Under the pieces are notes generated by a model that was not told the DNA's origin, searched no databases, and saw only the letters and a list, made by a program, of their open reading frames with translations. 64,000 nt of DNA from Deroplatys truncata (Eukaryota; Arthropoda; Insecta; Mantodea; Mantidae), in assembly GCA_030765065.1 (NCBI GenBank), contig CM060990.1, positions 666,450,618 through 666,514,617 of the forward strand, in the 5' to 3' direction. The translations under genes and the position numbers were made by a program. The first letter of the stretch is position 1. Every line of letters starts with the position of its first letter. This document shows positions 46,451 through 57,249 of this stretch, one piece after another.

Positions 46451-47345
46451 CCGAAACCTTGTTCAAGTCCCCATTTTTTCAGAAATGCTCCTATATTTCA
46501 TATCCTTAAACTGAAGCAAGTTGTTAAGCTCAATGCTTCATGGGCCATCTCTGTTAAGATTATTGGAAAAACATTCTCATATGAAAAGCAGAACACTGTT
46601 GCTATGGAGTTAAAATGAATACAAGAAAAAACAAACATATTTCACGTTACTTCCATTCGACAGCTTGGAAAGACACATGTCAGGCTGCTTGTTGAGTTGT
46701 GTTGCATTCGTGGGAAAAAGAGAGAAATTGGTTCCCAAACATCAGTTAGGGATTTTTTTTCAACTTCTACCTGTCATCTTAACGTCCTGTGGATACACTA
46801 AGCAGCCACGTGTTTCTCGCGACAGGTTCCTAACAAGCAAGTTGACAAAGCTGTCTTCCTAATGCCAGTTTACATTTCTGCGAACATGAATGTTAAATAA
46901 ACCAGCACCTGCCTCGTGTTACACAGATATTCGGCTTCCGGAAGCCTTGTCCGTACAGAAATATTAGGAAACACCAGCCAAAGCCGGTTGATGTTCTTAT
47001 TCGTAAACTTGTAGCTGAAGGCAATACTGAAAATAATTTATTTTATTACTTTCGCTATCTTTCCGTATGCGCCAAGGATCCAACCCTCACGCAATTGAAT
47101 GCATCGGATCTTTTGAATGGACCTTTTATTTATAATGAATATTTTAACACACTTTTTAAACATTTCAACACACTTTAACACATTGCAATACAATAAAATC
47201 AACAGAAAACTCCACCATTGACGTCATACACCGCATTGCACCCAAGCCACTACGGGAGCTTTCCTTGTATTGCCAACTTTGTAAATCAAAAGACAGCCAA
47301 GGTACATATTCAAAGGGAGCAAACATCTGAAAGGGAAAAAAGTTA
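46451..47345. other. Unassigned sequence
   Basis: No supported coding region or repeat. Confidence 0.5.
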
Positions 47346-47349
47346 GCTT

Positions 47350-47695
47350 GGTTTATGATTCACGGTAGGTGAAGTTAGATTAGGTTTATTTTTTTTATGT
47401 AAGCATAGGTTAATTAGCAAACAGTGGTTAGACCAAAGCACGCGAGCGAAGCGAGTGTGCGCTTCTTAACGATGTTAATGATTTGGTACTTAGGTATGCT
47501 TTGGCTTCTGATTCACGGGCGGTTAGGTTAGATTTAGTTTTCTTTATATAAGCTTAGGTTAATTAGCCCAAAGCACGCGAACGAAGCGAGTGTGCGCTCC
47601 TTTATGATGTTTAAAATTCATTACTTATTTAAGCTTTTGTTTATGATTCGTGGAAGGTTAGTTTAGGTTTAGATTTTTTATATAAACTTTGTTTT
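47350..47695. repeat. Tandem repeat, ~140-155 bp unit, about 2.5 copies
   Basis: Each unit has 'tgattcacgg', 'ggttag(g)tta', 'aagcttaggttaattag' and 'gcacgcgaacgaagcgagtg' in the same order. Units begin near 47,352, 47,507 and 47,640; the last is partial. The GC-rich core 'gcgagcgaagcgagtg' is nearly self-complementary. Confidence 0.8.
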
Positions 47696-47699
47696 CCAA

Positions 47700-48115
47700 T
47701 CTCTAAAAGGGATTGGTTAGGTTGGATTAAGTTTTTTTTTTTAACGTGCCTGGTTTCCCCAATTTTGCAACGAATTGCTCTTCGGAGTACACTGTGTTGT
47801 ATTAATAGCTCCGCTATTTCATCTTCTTTTTCCCAAAGTCTGCGAGTAAACCCCAACATTTGGCCCTCACAGCCGTCACAATCCATTTTCTTAGTCAGCA
47901 TCTCTGCTTAAGGTGATTCACCCTTACGCTACACTTTGCCGCGTTTTTCTACCCTAATTTCGATACGTTTTCATACGCTGGCTGCATTACTTCGCCAAAT
48001 CTCGCGTTATTAAGTTGGCAGAACCTGCATCCAAATGTCGCCAGATTTGTCTATATAAACAAGGCAATTTATAGGGAGGTTCCGTAACTTATACATGTTA
48101 GATCTTTATTGAGGT
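47700..48115. other. Unassigned sequence
   Basis: No supported feature is seen; an 86-residue minus ORF at 47,641-47,901 has no recognisable motif. Confidence 0.5.
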
Positions 48116-48119
48116 ATAC

Positions 48120-48925
48120 GATACCTTATCCATTACTTTATCTATCACGTACATTAGGTAGAGAAGTTATTGCATTCCTCCCAAAAATTGATACCAAGAT
48201 TTAACCGGAAATACATGTTTTGAGGCCCCTAAATCAATAAGCATGTTTAGACAAATGTCCGCGAGCGCATCCAACGTTGCGACACAAAGATTTTCCATAA
48301 AATCCCCCACGTCCCAAACTACCCTTTACATTCAAGATTTTCCAGTTTTTTTTACTTTCTAAACAATGGCTCTAAGGATTTTGTTTCAAGTACCAGATAT
48401 TAAAAATATTTACATGACAAATATATATGAATGTCTTGAATTTTATGGGAATAGCCTGTGAAGTCCTGTTCATTTGGAAGGAATTTTGTATAATCTTGCA
48501 TAACTTGTAGACGTTAAGCCATAGACGAAAATGTACTACACAAAAGATGTAGATCTCTTTAAAACACGCATTGTATTTCGAATAAATTTTTGTGGTATAA
48601 GCCACTTCCATAATATGTCTTTTACTAATGTTTCGTTTTATTAAATACTTATTTTTAACCCCTGTCGACATTGAGGTGTTTCTCGCGATGTCGTGGAAAG
48701 AGTATGGAATTTTGAGACCAGCGTATAGCGTCAGTGCTAAAACATTTAAGTATTGCTGTTCCCTTTGTATCTGCAACGAAATGTGTAATGTAGCTATTTC
48801 TGTAAGTGTTTATCTTAATTAATATGAAGTAGACAGCGAAATGAACTTTCCTAAGAATAATTTGTGTACCTATTAATAAACGATAGAAGGCAGAGAAAGC
48901 CACGTGAGTGTAACTCATTAGAGTT
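48120..48925 (-). repeat. Rep-A copy
   Basis: It runs from 'tatctatcacgtacattagg' to 'cacgtgagtgtaactcatta', in the order of the other minus-strand copies. An internal deletion removes the microsatellite part. Confidence 0.8.
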
Positions 48926-49175
48926 TTAAAATCGTATTATGAATCTTACAATAGCACGCACGGAAGTGGGATGAATGTCTTTTTCCAAAGTAATCTAATT
49001 ATTCTGCTATCAAAACGTAATAGTATAAACGAGAAGAATTACGAAAATGTTTCCACCACGTTAAAAGATTATTCCAGAATTATGGTATGATGAATTACAC
49101 GGAACCTTATGTTTATATGACACATCTGCCCAGTAAATTGCCGACAAATATAACAAACAGACAAGGAAACCGGTA
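48926..49175. other. Unassigned sequence
   Basis: No supported feature. Confidence 0.4.
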
Positions 49176-49177
49176 TA

Positions 49178-49539
49178 CAGAGTGGACCATTTAAATTGAG
49201 ACTGTACAATATCTCCAAAACTAAGCGTTGTAGAAAGAAATGTCTTTGATAAACGTTGCTTGATGTTATGGGGTAAAGTAAATTCCATTAGTCATGTTTT
49301 GTTTGGAGGACGTTATGATAGTCATTTTAGGGTCAATTTAATTTTTTAAAATGGGAACCTACAATTAGGATCAAATTAAATTGACCCTAAAATGACCATC
49401 ATAACGTCCTCCAAATAAAACACGACTAATGGCATTTACTTTCTCCCATAATATCAAGCAAATTTTATTCAAGACATTTCTTTCTACAACGCTTAGTTTT
49501 GGAGAAATTGTGCAGTCTCAACTTAAATGGTCCACCCAG
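49178..49539. mobile_element. Rep-B palindromic MITE, compact complete copy
   Basis: This 362-bp copy is palindromic throughout. The left arm 'cagagtggaccatttaaatt' mirrors the right end 'aacttaaatggtccacccag'. TA flanks both ends. Centre: 'gggtcaatttaattttttaa' against 'aaattgaccctaaaatgacc'. The transcript would fold into a single long hairpin. Confidence 0.9.
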
Positions 49540-51095
49540 TATATGCAACAAATGTGTTTATTCTATGAATCTTTTATAGAAAATAGGAATAATATCGCCT
49601 CTAATGTAATCCTAAATGTTTCATATATTCTCAGTTTAGAACAACAGAATGGTGATGTTTACTGACCACAGATATCATCATAATAATCATTTCTGTGAGT
49701 TCAGAAATGTATCATCTCCCACTCCTGTTCTGACACAACTGATCTATAACTTGAAATTGGTTACGTACTAAAAAAAGAGAAAAAAGAGTTTTAGGCCTTT
49801 GAATTACATACAAATGTTCCTGTATTATATACTCTTGCATGCGCTTGTGGGCATAAGCAATTAACTTTTCAAATGAAAACATTTTAAAAACCAGCTAGAA
49901 TTGAATATTAATATGTTTTTCTTTCAGAAGAAGAAAACTTTGAACTTGGAAAGTTATCAGTAGAACTATCCAGATATTAGAGATTTATTTAGCATCATAA
50001 TGTGAATATTGGGAACAATTTTGAATGCCAAGATTTTAGCGCCGATCTTGTTTGATGTACGCTGAGTGCTTTCGAAATTATTTTAAATAGCAAGTGTGTG
50101 TTATTTGTTTATTTATACTTATCGAAAGCCTTTTAGCTGTGCTGTATGTTTACGTAATTCCTATTGATTTTCAGTGAATGTACGCTGTATTTATTCCAGC
50201 CTGCTTACTTATCGACAAACTTAATCACATTATCTGCATAAAATTAATTTAAAACACTGGCAAATAACATCCCAAAGCGTATCCTCATACGTAAATTGTG
50301 CCAAAGTGATAACATCTCAAGGCACACAGATGCCCTCACGAGTGTAGAACTAGCCTAACTTAATCGTAGATGGCGATCATAAATTAAGACAGCGCTCCGA
50401 CGGATATATACGCGGGTTGCAGCACAGATTTAGAAAACCGTAGAAGCTGTATAGACCATGCGCTATCTCTCAGCTCATAGATTGCTACAGGCAACTTAAT
50501 GTGGATGCTTTTATTGTATTAAAATACTTGTACAAGGCACTTGGTAAGTTCGGCACTTAGGTTGTGCAAAGCAATGAATGAGAAAGGAAGCCTTCTGCAT
50601 GTGATTCATCAGCTCTGTGCTGTATTGTAACAAACATAATACAAAATGTATAGAATAAAAGGAGTAATTATTTCACGAGGTGTGACACAAGCGTGTATTC
50701 TTACACCCACACATTTTAACCTTCAAATTGTAAAGGTCTCAAGACATGCATGTATAGATTACCTGCTAATTTTATTTCGTTTGCATACCACAAAAATATA
50801 ATTTAATAATCTCATCACGAAGCAAAAGATTAGTTTTCAGAGATCAAGAAAATTTACAATAAAATTGTTATACGAAATGATATTTCAGAGCAAGTCAAGA
50901 AAGTGAGTTGAAGTTTTATAACACAATGACAATATATATATAATATATTGATTTATGTTTCCGGAAACTGTGGTAGTCCGTTCAGTATTTGACTGCAACT
51001 GAAAATGAAATAAGTTAAGCTTCAGAGATGAGGGTCCTCAATTAGTATAGTAACATACGACATCATATCGATCTACACGATCATACACACATGCA
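49540..51095. other. Unassigned AT-rich sequence
   Basis: No supported gene or family repeat. Confidence 0.45.
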
Positions 51096-51791
51096 TCAGT
51101 GGTGTAAGACCAGAACTGGAAGTAAGGAATCTCAATAATGTAATACAAAAGTAGATATAAAAATAATTCACAACAAGATCCAAGAAATGCTAGTCAGTCA
51201 AACAGTAATCTACTGTGGAACTGAAACAAGTCTAATTTCGTGGTAAATGTTAATAGTGAACACAAACATTTCTCACTAAGTATAAAGCATGAGCGACGTT
51301 AAACGAGTCATTAGACACCCTGACGCATGTACCTATAAGACTATGATAAAGCTGATTTTGTTACATGGAAGCGAAATTTGGGAATGGGAAAGAGTGGAGC
51401 GTATAAATAAAACGCAGGTAGCATTTTGGAAAAGAGTTCCTTAAGTTTCATGAGTCGCATCAAATTCTGGGGTAACGAGGGAGGTGGGATGTTGTAAAGA
51501 CACAATACACAGTAAAATAAGAGCAGTGAAGTACTGGTTGAGACTGTGCAGCAAGATAATTCCACACTACGGTCCAAATGTTATAAATACCAGCGAGAAA
51601 ACCTGTCTTCTAAGCTATAGGCATTTGATTTGGAAAGACACCTGAGGAGAATAAGCATGGGGTCAGTGTGGCAAATATGTACAAAAATAACAAAAAATAT
51701 GGTAAGGTGTCAAGCGAAGACTATTAATCATCAGTCGACAGAAAATAGAATGGGATTGTAAAATTTAACCTTCTCCGAAGAGGCATATATA

Positions 51792-53047
51792 CGAGGGTTG
51801 TTCAATGAATACCAAGACTGATATTTATATATCGCGGGAACGTGATCAATCTGCTATCTATAGGAAATATCTATACTAGTACGTACCCTTAATTGTTGCT
51901 ATTAGCTACATTTTACTGAGCCAAACTTTTCTCCAACAATAGCAGTTTTAAGTTGGTAAGGAGTGAAGGCGCCTGTAAACTGCAAAATTTCTGAAATCAG
52001 AGAAGAACGTAATGCCATAAAGTTTTTTGTTTTGTTAAACAAAGTGCTACAGAAACGTTTGAAGATAGTCGTTGAGCCTATGGTAAGTCGACAGTGTCTC
52101 GTGCTGTATGTTTCTGTTGGTATAAGGCATTTAAAATGGAAGGGAAGGTTGTGAGCTGGAAGGAGGAGAGGAAGCCTCCACCGCCACCCTTGCAGAGGTC
52201 ACAATCAACACTGCTGCCATTATCGTGTAACGGTTAGGGAACTTGCAAATATGCTAGACATATCGGTGGGAAGCACTTGCACAATTTTAAGGGTTCACTT
52301 AAACACGTCAAGTATATGTGCTCGCTGGATTCAAAGTGCTAACTCCCGTTCAGAAGCAGATTCGAGTTGGTGTGTGCAAGCAATTAAAACAGTGTTTCCA
52401 AGAAGAAGGGGATGATTGGTGGAAAAACATTATCACTGCCGATGAATCATGAGTGTATGTACTGCTATGACCCAGAGACGAGGAGACAGAGCACAGAGTG
52501 GGTTGAAAAGGGGCAAACACATTCCAAAAAAACGCTCGTCCACAAATCAGCAAAGGCATTAGTGATCACAGTATACTCACATCAAGTTTCCAGAGGTCAG
52601 ACAGTCACTGTAGACTATTATCGTAGTGTTCCTAAAGATCACTCCCATAAAACGGAGAGATCTGGTTGGCAAGTGGAAGCTTCAGCACGACAGTGCTTGT
52701 CCTCGCGTAGCGACAGCTGTTACAACGTTTCTGTCCAAGAAAGGCATCTCCGCGGTTCTCCACTTACCCTATAGTCCAGATCTGGCACCGCGTGACTTTT
52801 TTGTTTCCAGTTGCCAAAAATATCTCAAAGGACGACGGTTTGACTCCGAGAATGAAGCAGTGAAGGCGTTAGAAGGGATTTTGAAGCGCTAATCAAAAAT
52901 GGATTTGAGGACGTCTTCCGAAAGCAGATGAGAAGGCGTATTGCACTTAATGGAGACTACATTGAAGGAGAAAAAATTGATTTTGATTGAATTCTTGATA
53001 ATAAAGTTTTTATAGCATCAGTCTCTGTCTTTATTGAACATACTAAG
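51792..53047 (+). mobile_element. Mariner-like element 3
   Basis: The left end 'cgagggttgttcaatgaata' matches the inverted right end 'cttagtatgttcaataaaga' in the 'tgttcaat' core and in 'gactgat' further in. TA target duplications are at 51,790-51,791 and 53,048-53,049. Length is 1,256 bp. Confidence 0.85.
51963..52990 (+). pseudogene. Mariner transposase pseudogene (element 3), DD34D
   Basis: N-terminal remnants 'EERNAIKFFVLLNKV' lie at 52,000. 'PVQKQIRVGVCKQL' (52,345) begins the linker, and 'IITADES' at 52,428 has the first catalytic Asp followed by a stop. 'YDPETRRQSTEWVEKG' continues. After a frameshift, 'LQHDSACPRVATA' has the second Asp and 'LPYSPDLAPRDFF' the third, 34 residues later. 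The C terminus is frameshifted after 'VKALEGILKR'. It is inactive. Confidence 0.9.
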
Positions 53048-53467
53048 TACTTAAGTTAAGGAAATGTCAGGAACGGTATGGTTTAGACTGGGAGGCTGAA
53101 GGGTACAGAATTTGACTGACGATTCTGACGGGAGAATTTGAACATTTTGTTGTTTGGATGAGGACTGGGTTTATATTTTGGCAGAATGCGCACAGTGGGA
53201 GAACCAGTGAACATTAAACTCAAAGAAAAATTCTTAACTCCTGCTAGAAGGAGATTGGCACGTTGGGATCTACCGGCTGACCAGAGTAATTGGCAAAACA
53301 TGGGCAACTTCCTGGCTAAAGTGCGAGAGACCAGGTTAAATTTGTTCAGTCAGTCAGAGGCAGATTATCCCTTTTTTCTTTTGTTGCTTATTGTCACTTA
53401 GCCATTCACTATATATTTGTGTAATAGCTTTAATCATTTTGAAACCAATAAAGGTTGAGAAAATCGT

Positions 53468-54496
53468 TTGTTGTATTGTTATTTTGCCCCACGTTGGGCG
53501 CCAATTTGCTTCACGTATGGAAAGCCGATTTGAAGTAGGAGTTGTATTGTAGTTCAACTGTTGGAGAGCCGAAATTGAAGTAGTTGCAACCGCACGTATG
53601 GTAAAAAGTTTCCGGTAACCTTCGCGCCAAATGTACTTTTCGGTGGCCTTTGCCCCCCAAAAAGTTTTAAAAAATATTAACTTTGTAATTTTTACTGTTT
53701 CTTTAAATATTATATATTTATGTTTGCATAGGCTGCGTCAGTATTTATATTTTTTTGAGACATGAATGTCTTAGCAGTGAGTGATGCGACTGAACAATGT
53801 AGGCTTACACGGATTATAATTTTACTTCACTACATTTATTAATGCTTGACACGATTTAAATAACACTTCACTGATATAGGGAGCTGTGAGATTCTTTTAT
53901 TAATTACTTGCACTTTTTAACACGTAAACTATTTTCGTCTCACACGAATACGTATTAAATTTCTCGAGGACGCATCTCGCGTCCGGTTAGGAACACTGTC
54001 TCCAAGCAACGCGTCCAGTTATGAGCGCTGTCTACAAGCAACTGACTTTATTTCTACCGCCTAAATTTGTAAATTTCTGTATTTCAAGTCTCTGATTGGC
54101 TAATCCTATTCCAATAGAATACCTTCATTTAACTAAAGCTTTTTCTGGTTGTTGATTGGCTATTTTATAAACTGTCAGAAAAATTACATTATTGCTTCCA
54201 AAAATTACAAGTAGTGTTGTTAAACTTTTAAAATCATTATTGCCTCAAGGTTACCTCATTGTTATCTCATTGTTAGCAAATTTAAACCTATTATTCTCAC
54301 AGCTCTACATTACTAAATTACGTAATACATTCACATAACATTATTACACATGTATACAGTAATATAAACATATACAATGACTTACATACATTTTACTAAT
54401 TATTACATACACATGTTGGTTTAAGGCGGGCTGTTATTATATTTATATATTATATAATTAGACTGAAATCATTTAAATGTTAAAAATACTACCTCA
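53468..54496 (-). mobile_element. LTR copy H with an exact tRNA-Lys primer-site module
   Basis: On the minus strand it starts TGAGGTAGTATTTTTAACAT at 54,496. The modules occupy 53,480-53,680. The 3' boundary is uncertain: the expected duplicate of AGAT (54,497-54,500) is not found on the left, so the left end is approximate. It lies directly 3' of the LINE remnant. Confidence 0.8.
53486..53503 (-). other. Exact 18-nt tRNA-Lys(CUU)-type primer-binding sequence
   Basis: The minus strand reads TGGCGCCCAACGTGGGGC, which I recognise as the complement of the 3' end of insect tRNA-Lys(CUU), including CCA. It is preceded by 'aagcaaat'. It is the least mutated of the modules in the window and reveals what they derive from. 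Confidence 0.8.
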
Positions 54497-54500
54497 AGAT

Positions 54501-55950
54501 ACTGAAAGGGGATATACTATATACATGTAAGAATTGTACATATCAAAGAGGCTATACCATACATATATAAGAATTGTACAGTAATAATATAATTAACCAA
54601 GAAACATGTTAAATATTCAGCATCCAACACTTGTACAGAGCAAATTGTAAGAAACGGGCGAGCTAGCAAAATTCCAGGTAAAACAGAATTCTAAGTAGAG
54701 CACACCTTTCACCAAGCCAACGAGCAGGGAACCGGTAACGGTTAGGAGAAATATAAAGAAACAGATAGAGAAAAGAAAGAGACGGAGATATGGAACCTGC
54801 TTCACGACGCGCCAGGATGACGCGTAAGCGCACGAATTTGGAGTAACATATTTTCATACATGTTAAGGTAACGCGGTCTGAGGACTCGTGAGAAACGTCG
54901 TCACATTTTTAAACGCAGAGGTGAGCGTCAGTAGGCTCAGGTATATAAGGGCAGACAAGGCACCAGAGCCCACTTTCTCTCTCTTCTACAATTTCATCGG
55001 TACGAAGTGTTACGCTCTTAGCGAAAGATTAACGTGTGTGCAAACGGGTGAGAGTGCGTGTGCAGATAGGCTCCTGACTTATTTAAAGTGGTGGGATTGG
55101 AATAATGGGAAAGCTAGCCGCCCATATATATTTAAATTGGTAATAAACTATACTGATTGAGGGGAAGTAAGTATATTTTTTAATTTGCCTCACCCACGAA
55201 AACCCTGAGAACCAAGAGTTAGATACATATAGGAAAAAGTTAGGAATGGAAAACTCAACAGCCAACGAGCATCCATAGCCGAGGAACAACACTGCAGTAG
55301 CGGTTACCCGCTACAAATACCGCCCCGCAACCGTTTCCCGCTACAATGCTTTATCTATCTACCTAACAAAAATAATGAACACGCATCCCATTATTGAAAC
55401 TGTCAACTCTCTCCTGCGCAGCAGCGTATGCTTGGAAAATATTTGTCAGATATTGCTTATCAGTAGAAACGATCCAGTTTAGTAGCAGGTAAAATACAAA
55501 ATGCATGCAATAGTTCTCTCCAAGCATACAAGCGGAAAATTCCGATAAAGGGATAGAAATCCTCTTGCCTTAACGTTTGGATACAAATTAATCAGCCTTC
55601 TACTAGAGCATTTTGTTTTTCCGCTTCAACGCATTTCTCTTCGGTATTTAATCACCCCGCAAGTCAAAAAGGGAGCTGCAATACTTTGTTGTTTTCATCA
55701 AACGCATGGTGACTTTTGCTCAAAACCCCTGCTATTGGTTTTAATGTAATTGTATTTCCAATGCTTCTTTTTTCACGGTATTACACACTGAATCGGTAAG
55801 CATTTTGTTTTCCTGGGCACCAAGCCAGGAAAAGATATATGGTTTTATTACGGCTTTAATGAGGCTGCAATATGTTCCTAACTTGAATCTATACCACTGT
55901 AAATACATACTAAAGGTGATCAAACAACTCTGAGAGCAATATGTTATCGT
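54501..55950. other. Unassigned sequence
   Basis: Between the LTR and the second LINE fragment I see no supported gene. The open frame at 54,888-55,160 has no recognisable motif. Confidence 0.45.
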
Positions 55951-55956
55951 CATCAA

Positions 55957-56496
55957 ATGAACAACATAGAGCATCCAAAATGGTGGGCGGCGGGGATGCA
56001 ACGCGAATTATCAAAAATTGGCTTAAATGATATCTGGCAAAGGTGTAATGAAAATACACACAGTGCCGTGAGAAAGGTCAAAAGACGACTATGCGATATA
56101 AACAGGCAGAAAATAGAATCTGAATGTATCCAAAGATCAACATTGGAGCTACAAAATGAAATAAAAATTAGGTGGGGTAAGGAAACATATATTTTGGAAT
56201 TGAGTATAAAACAGAGGACTGGAATAGCATGGCATAGGTTGGGAGGGTGGAAAGCTCGCAAGATTGTTGATGATGATGGCAGGAGGATTTGCCCATTATG
56301 CGGGGAACAAGAAGACTGGACGCATATTTTGGCAACAGAGGAGGGTATTAGGAAAAAACTATTACCGGAAGTATTTTTGGCTTCCAACAGATGGAGGACA
56401 GCATGCTGGGACTTGATTCTGAACAGTCCAAACTGGCCAAGCTTGGGCACATACTTAATGGAAGTACGTGCACTAAGAGATAAGGTGTTTATGTAA
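55957..56496 (+). pseudogene. Non-LTR retrotransposon ORF2 C-terminal fragment (copy b)
   Basis: The frame is open for 179 residues from an internal ATG. Basic segment 'VRKVKRRLCDINRQKIESEC' is followed by 'RTGIAWHRLGGWKAR' and a Cys-His cluster 'RICPLCGEQEDWTHIL', and then 'NSPNWPSLGTYLMEVRALRD' to the stop. This is the post-RT C-terminal region of a LINE, homologous to 53,060-53,400. RT and endonuclease domains are absent, so it is a 5'-truncated insertion. The open frame may simply be young. The 3' UTR runs into (GT)n and ends near 'taataaataccactac'. Confidence 0.75.
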
Positions 56497-56537
56497 ATTT
56501 TCTTTAAACATATGTGGTGCTTGAGTACTTGTGCGCG

Positions 56538-56540
<3 letters not shown>

Positions 56541-56586
<46 letters not shown>
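56541..56586. repeat. (GT)n microsatellite
   Basis: About 23 GT units lie 45 bp after the LINE ORF stop. Confidence 0.95.
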
Positions 56587-56589
<3 letters not shown>

Positions 56590-56781
56590 AGTGTGTGATT
56601 CAGAGTGTATTTTTCAATTTTATATGTATGTATATAGTGTGGTGATTATAAAAAATAGTTGTTTTCTGGTCGATACTGCAAGTCACGTATACAGTCCAGG
56701 TATTTTTCTAGAGAGCATGTACGGTCTTATGACCCATGTGACTGTGTTATGCAATTAATGTAATACTAAATACTTAATAAA

Positions 56782-56784
<3 letters not shown>

Positions 56785-56821
<37 letters not shown>
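56785..56821. repeat. (ACT)n microsatellite
   Basis: About 12 ACT units follow 'taataaatacc'. This may be the expanded 3' tail of LINE copy b. Confidence 0.9.
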
Positions 56822-56822
<1 letters not shown>

Positions 56823-56829
56823 TCTAATA

Positions 56830-57233
56830 CTTTTTTACTCTGGATATTATGGCACAAATTTTTGAGGCGAATTACGTGCTCTGCCATGTGGTGATTGCGG
56901 CAGAATTGAATCTGGATCCTCTGCCTCACGTCCTCTGTTGCTGAAGTCCGATTTCGAGGTCCCTTCACTGGCTGTGATGATCTACTCGTGCTCCCGCCAC
57001 GGCTAGCTAGATATGTTTAAAATGAGCACTATTTATTATGCGAGGACGACCAGTACCTTTTCGTTTGCATTCGCAACCATATTCTACGAATTTATTGTAT
57101 CAATTGTAAATTTTTTATGACGAGGCGACTTGTTGTTGGACTTACAACGAAAAAATGCACGCTGCAATGAAACAATAGATTCACTCTTTGCATAATGCAG
57201 CACAGAAAACGACTTTTCCTGTGGCGTCGCCAT
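56830..57233 (-). pseudogene. N-terminal fragment of a DUF4817-type transposase (fragment c)
   Basis: On the minus strand an ATG at 57,233 opens 'MATPQEKSFSVLHYAKSESI', then 'VSLQRAFFRCKSNNKSPRHK', closely resembling the DUF4817 helix-turn-helix start of insect transposases. Stops follow near 57,085. A later stretch 'NRTSATEDVRQRIQIQF' may be the linker after the HTH. The LTR copy I begins just 13 bp upstream of the ATG. Confidence 0.65.
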
Positions 57234-57249
57234 TTTCTCATAAACAAAC

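Larger units (their letters stand above)
51300..53400 (+). pseudogene. Non-LTR retrotransposon ORF2 C-terminal remnant (copy a), split by a mariner
   Basis: Before the mariner, translation near 51,330-51,780 gives 'YKTMIKLILLHGSEIWEWER' and 'INKTQVAFWKRV', typical of the region after the RT domain, and later 'IHSKIRAVKYWLRLC' and 'VKRRLLIISRQKIEWDC'. After the mariner, 53,075-53,400 gives 'CTFCCLDEDWVYILAECAQW' in one frame and 'ARRRLARWDLPADQSNWQNM' in another. The order matches the 55,957-56,496 copy. Stops and frameshifts are frequent. An 'aataaa' lies at 53,447 before the LTR. Confidence 0.75.

Noticed and set aside
55957-56496. A host zinc-finger gene of 179 residues
   Set aside because: The same protein region occurs at 53,060-53,400 after RT-like sequence, so it is a LINE C terminus.
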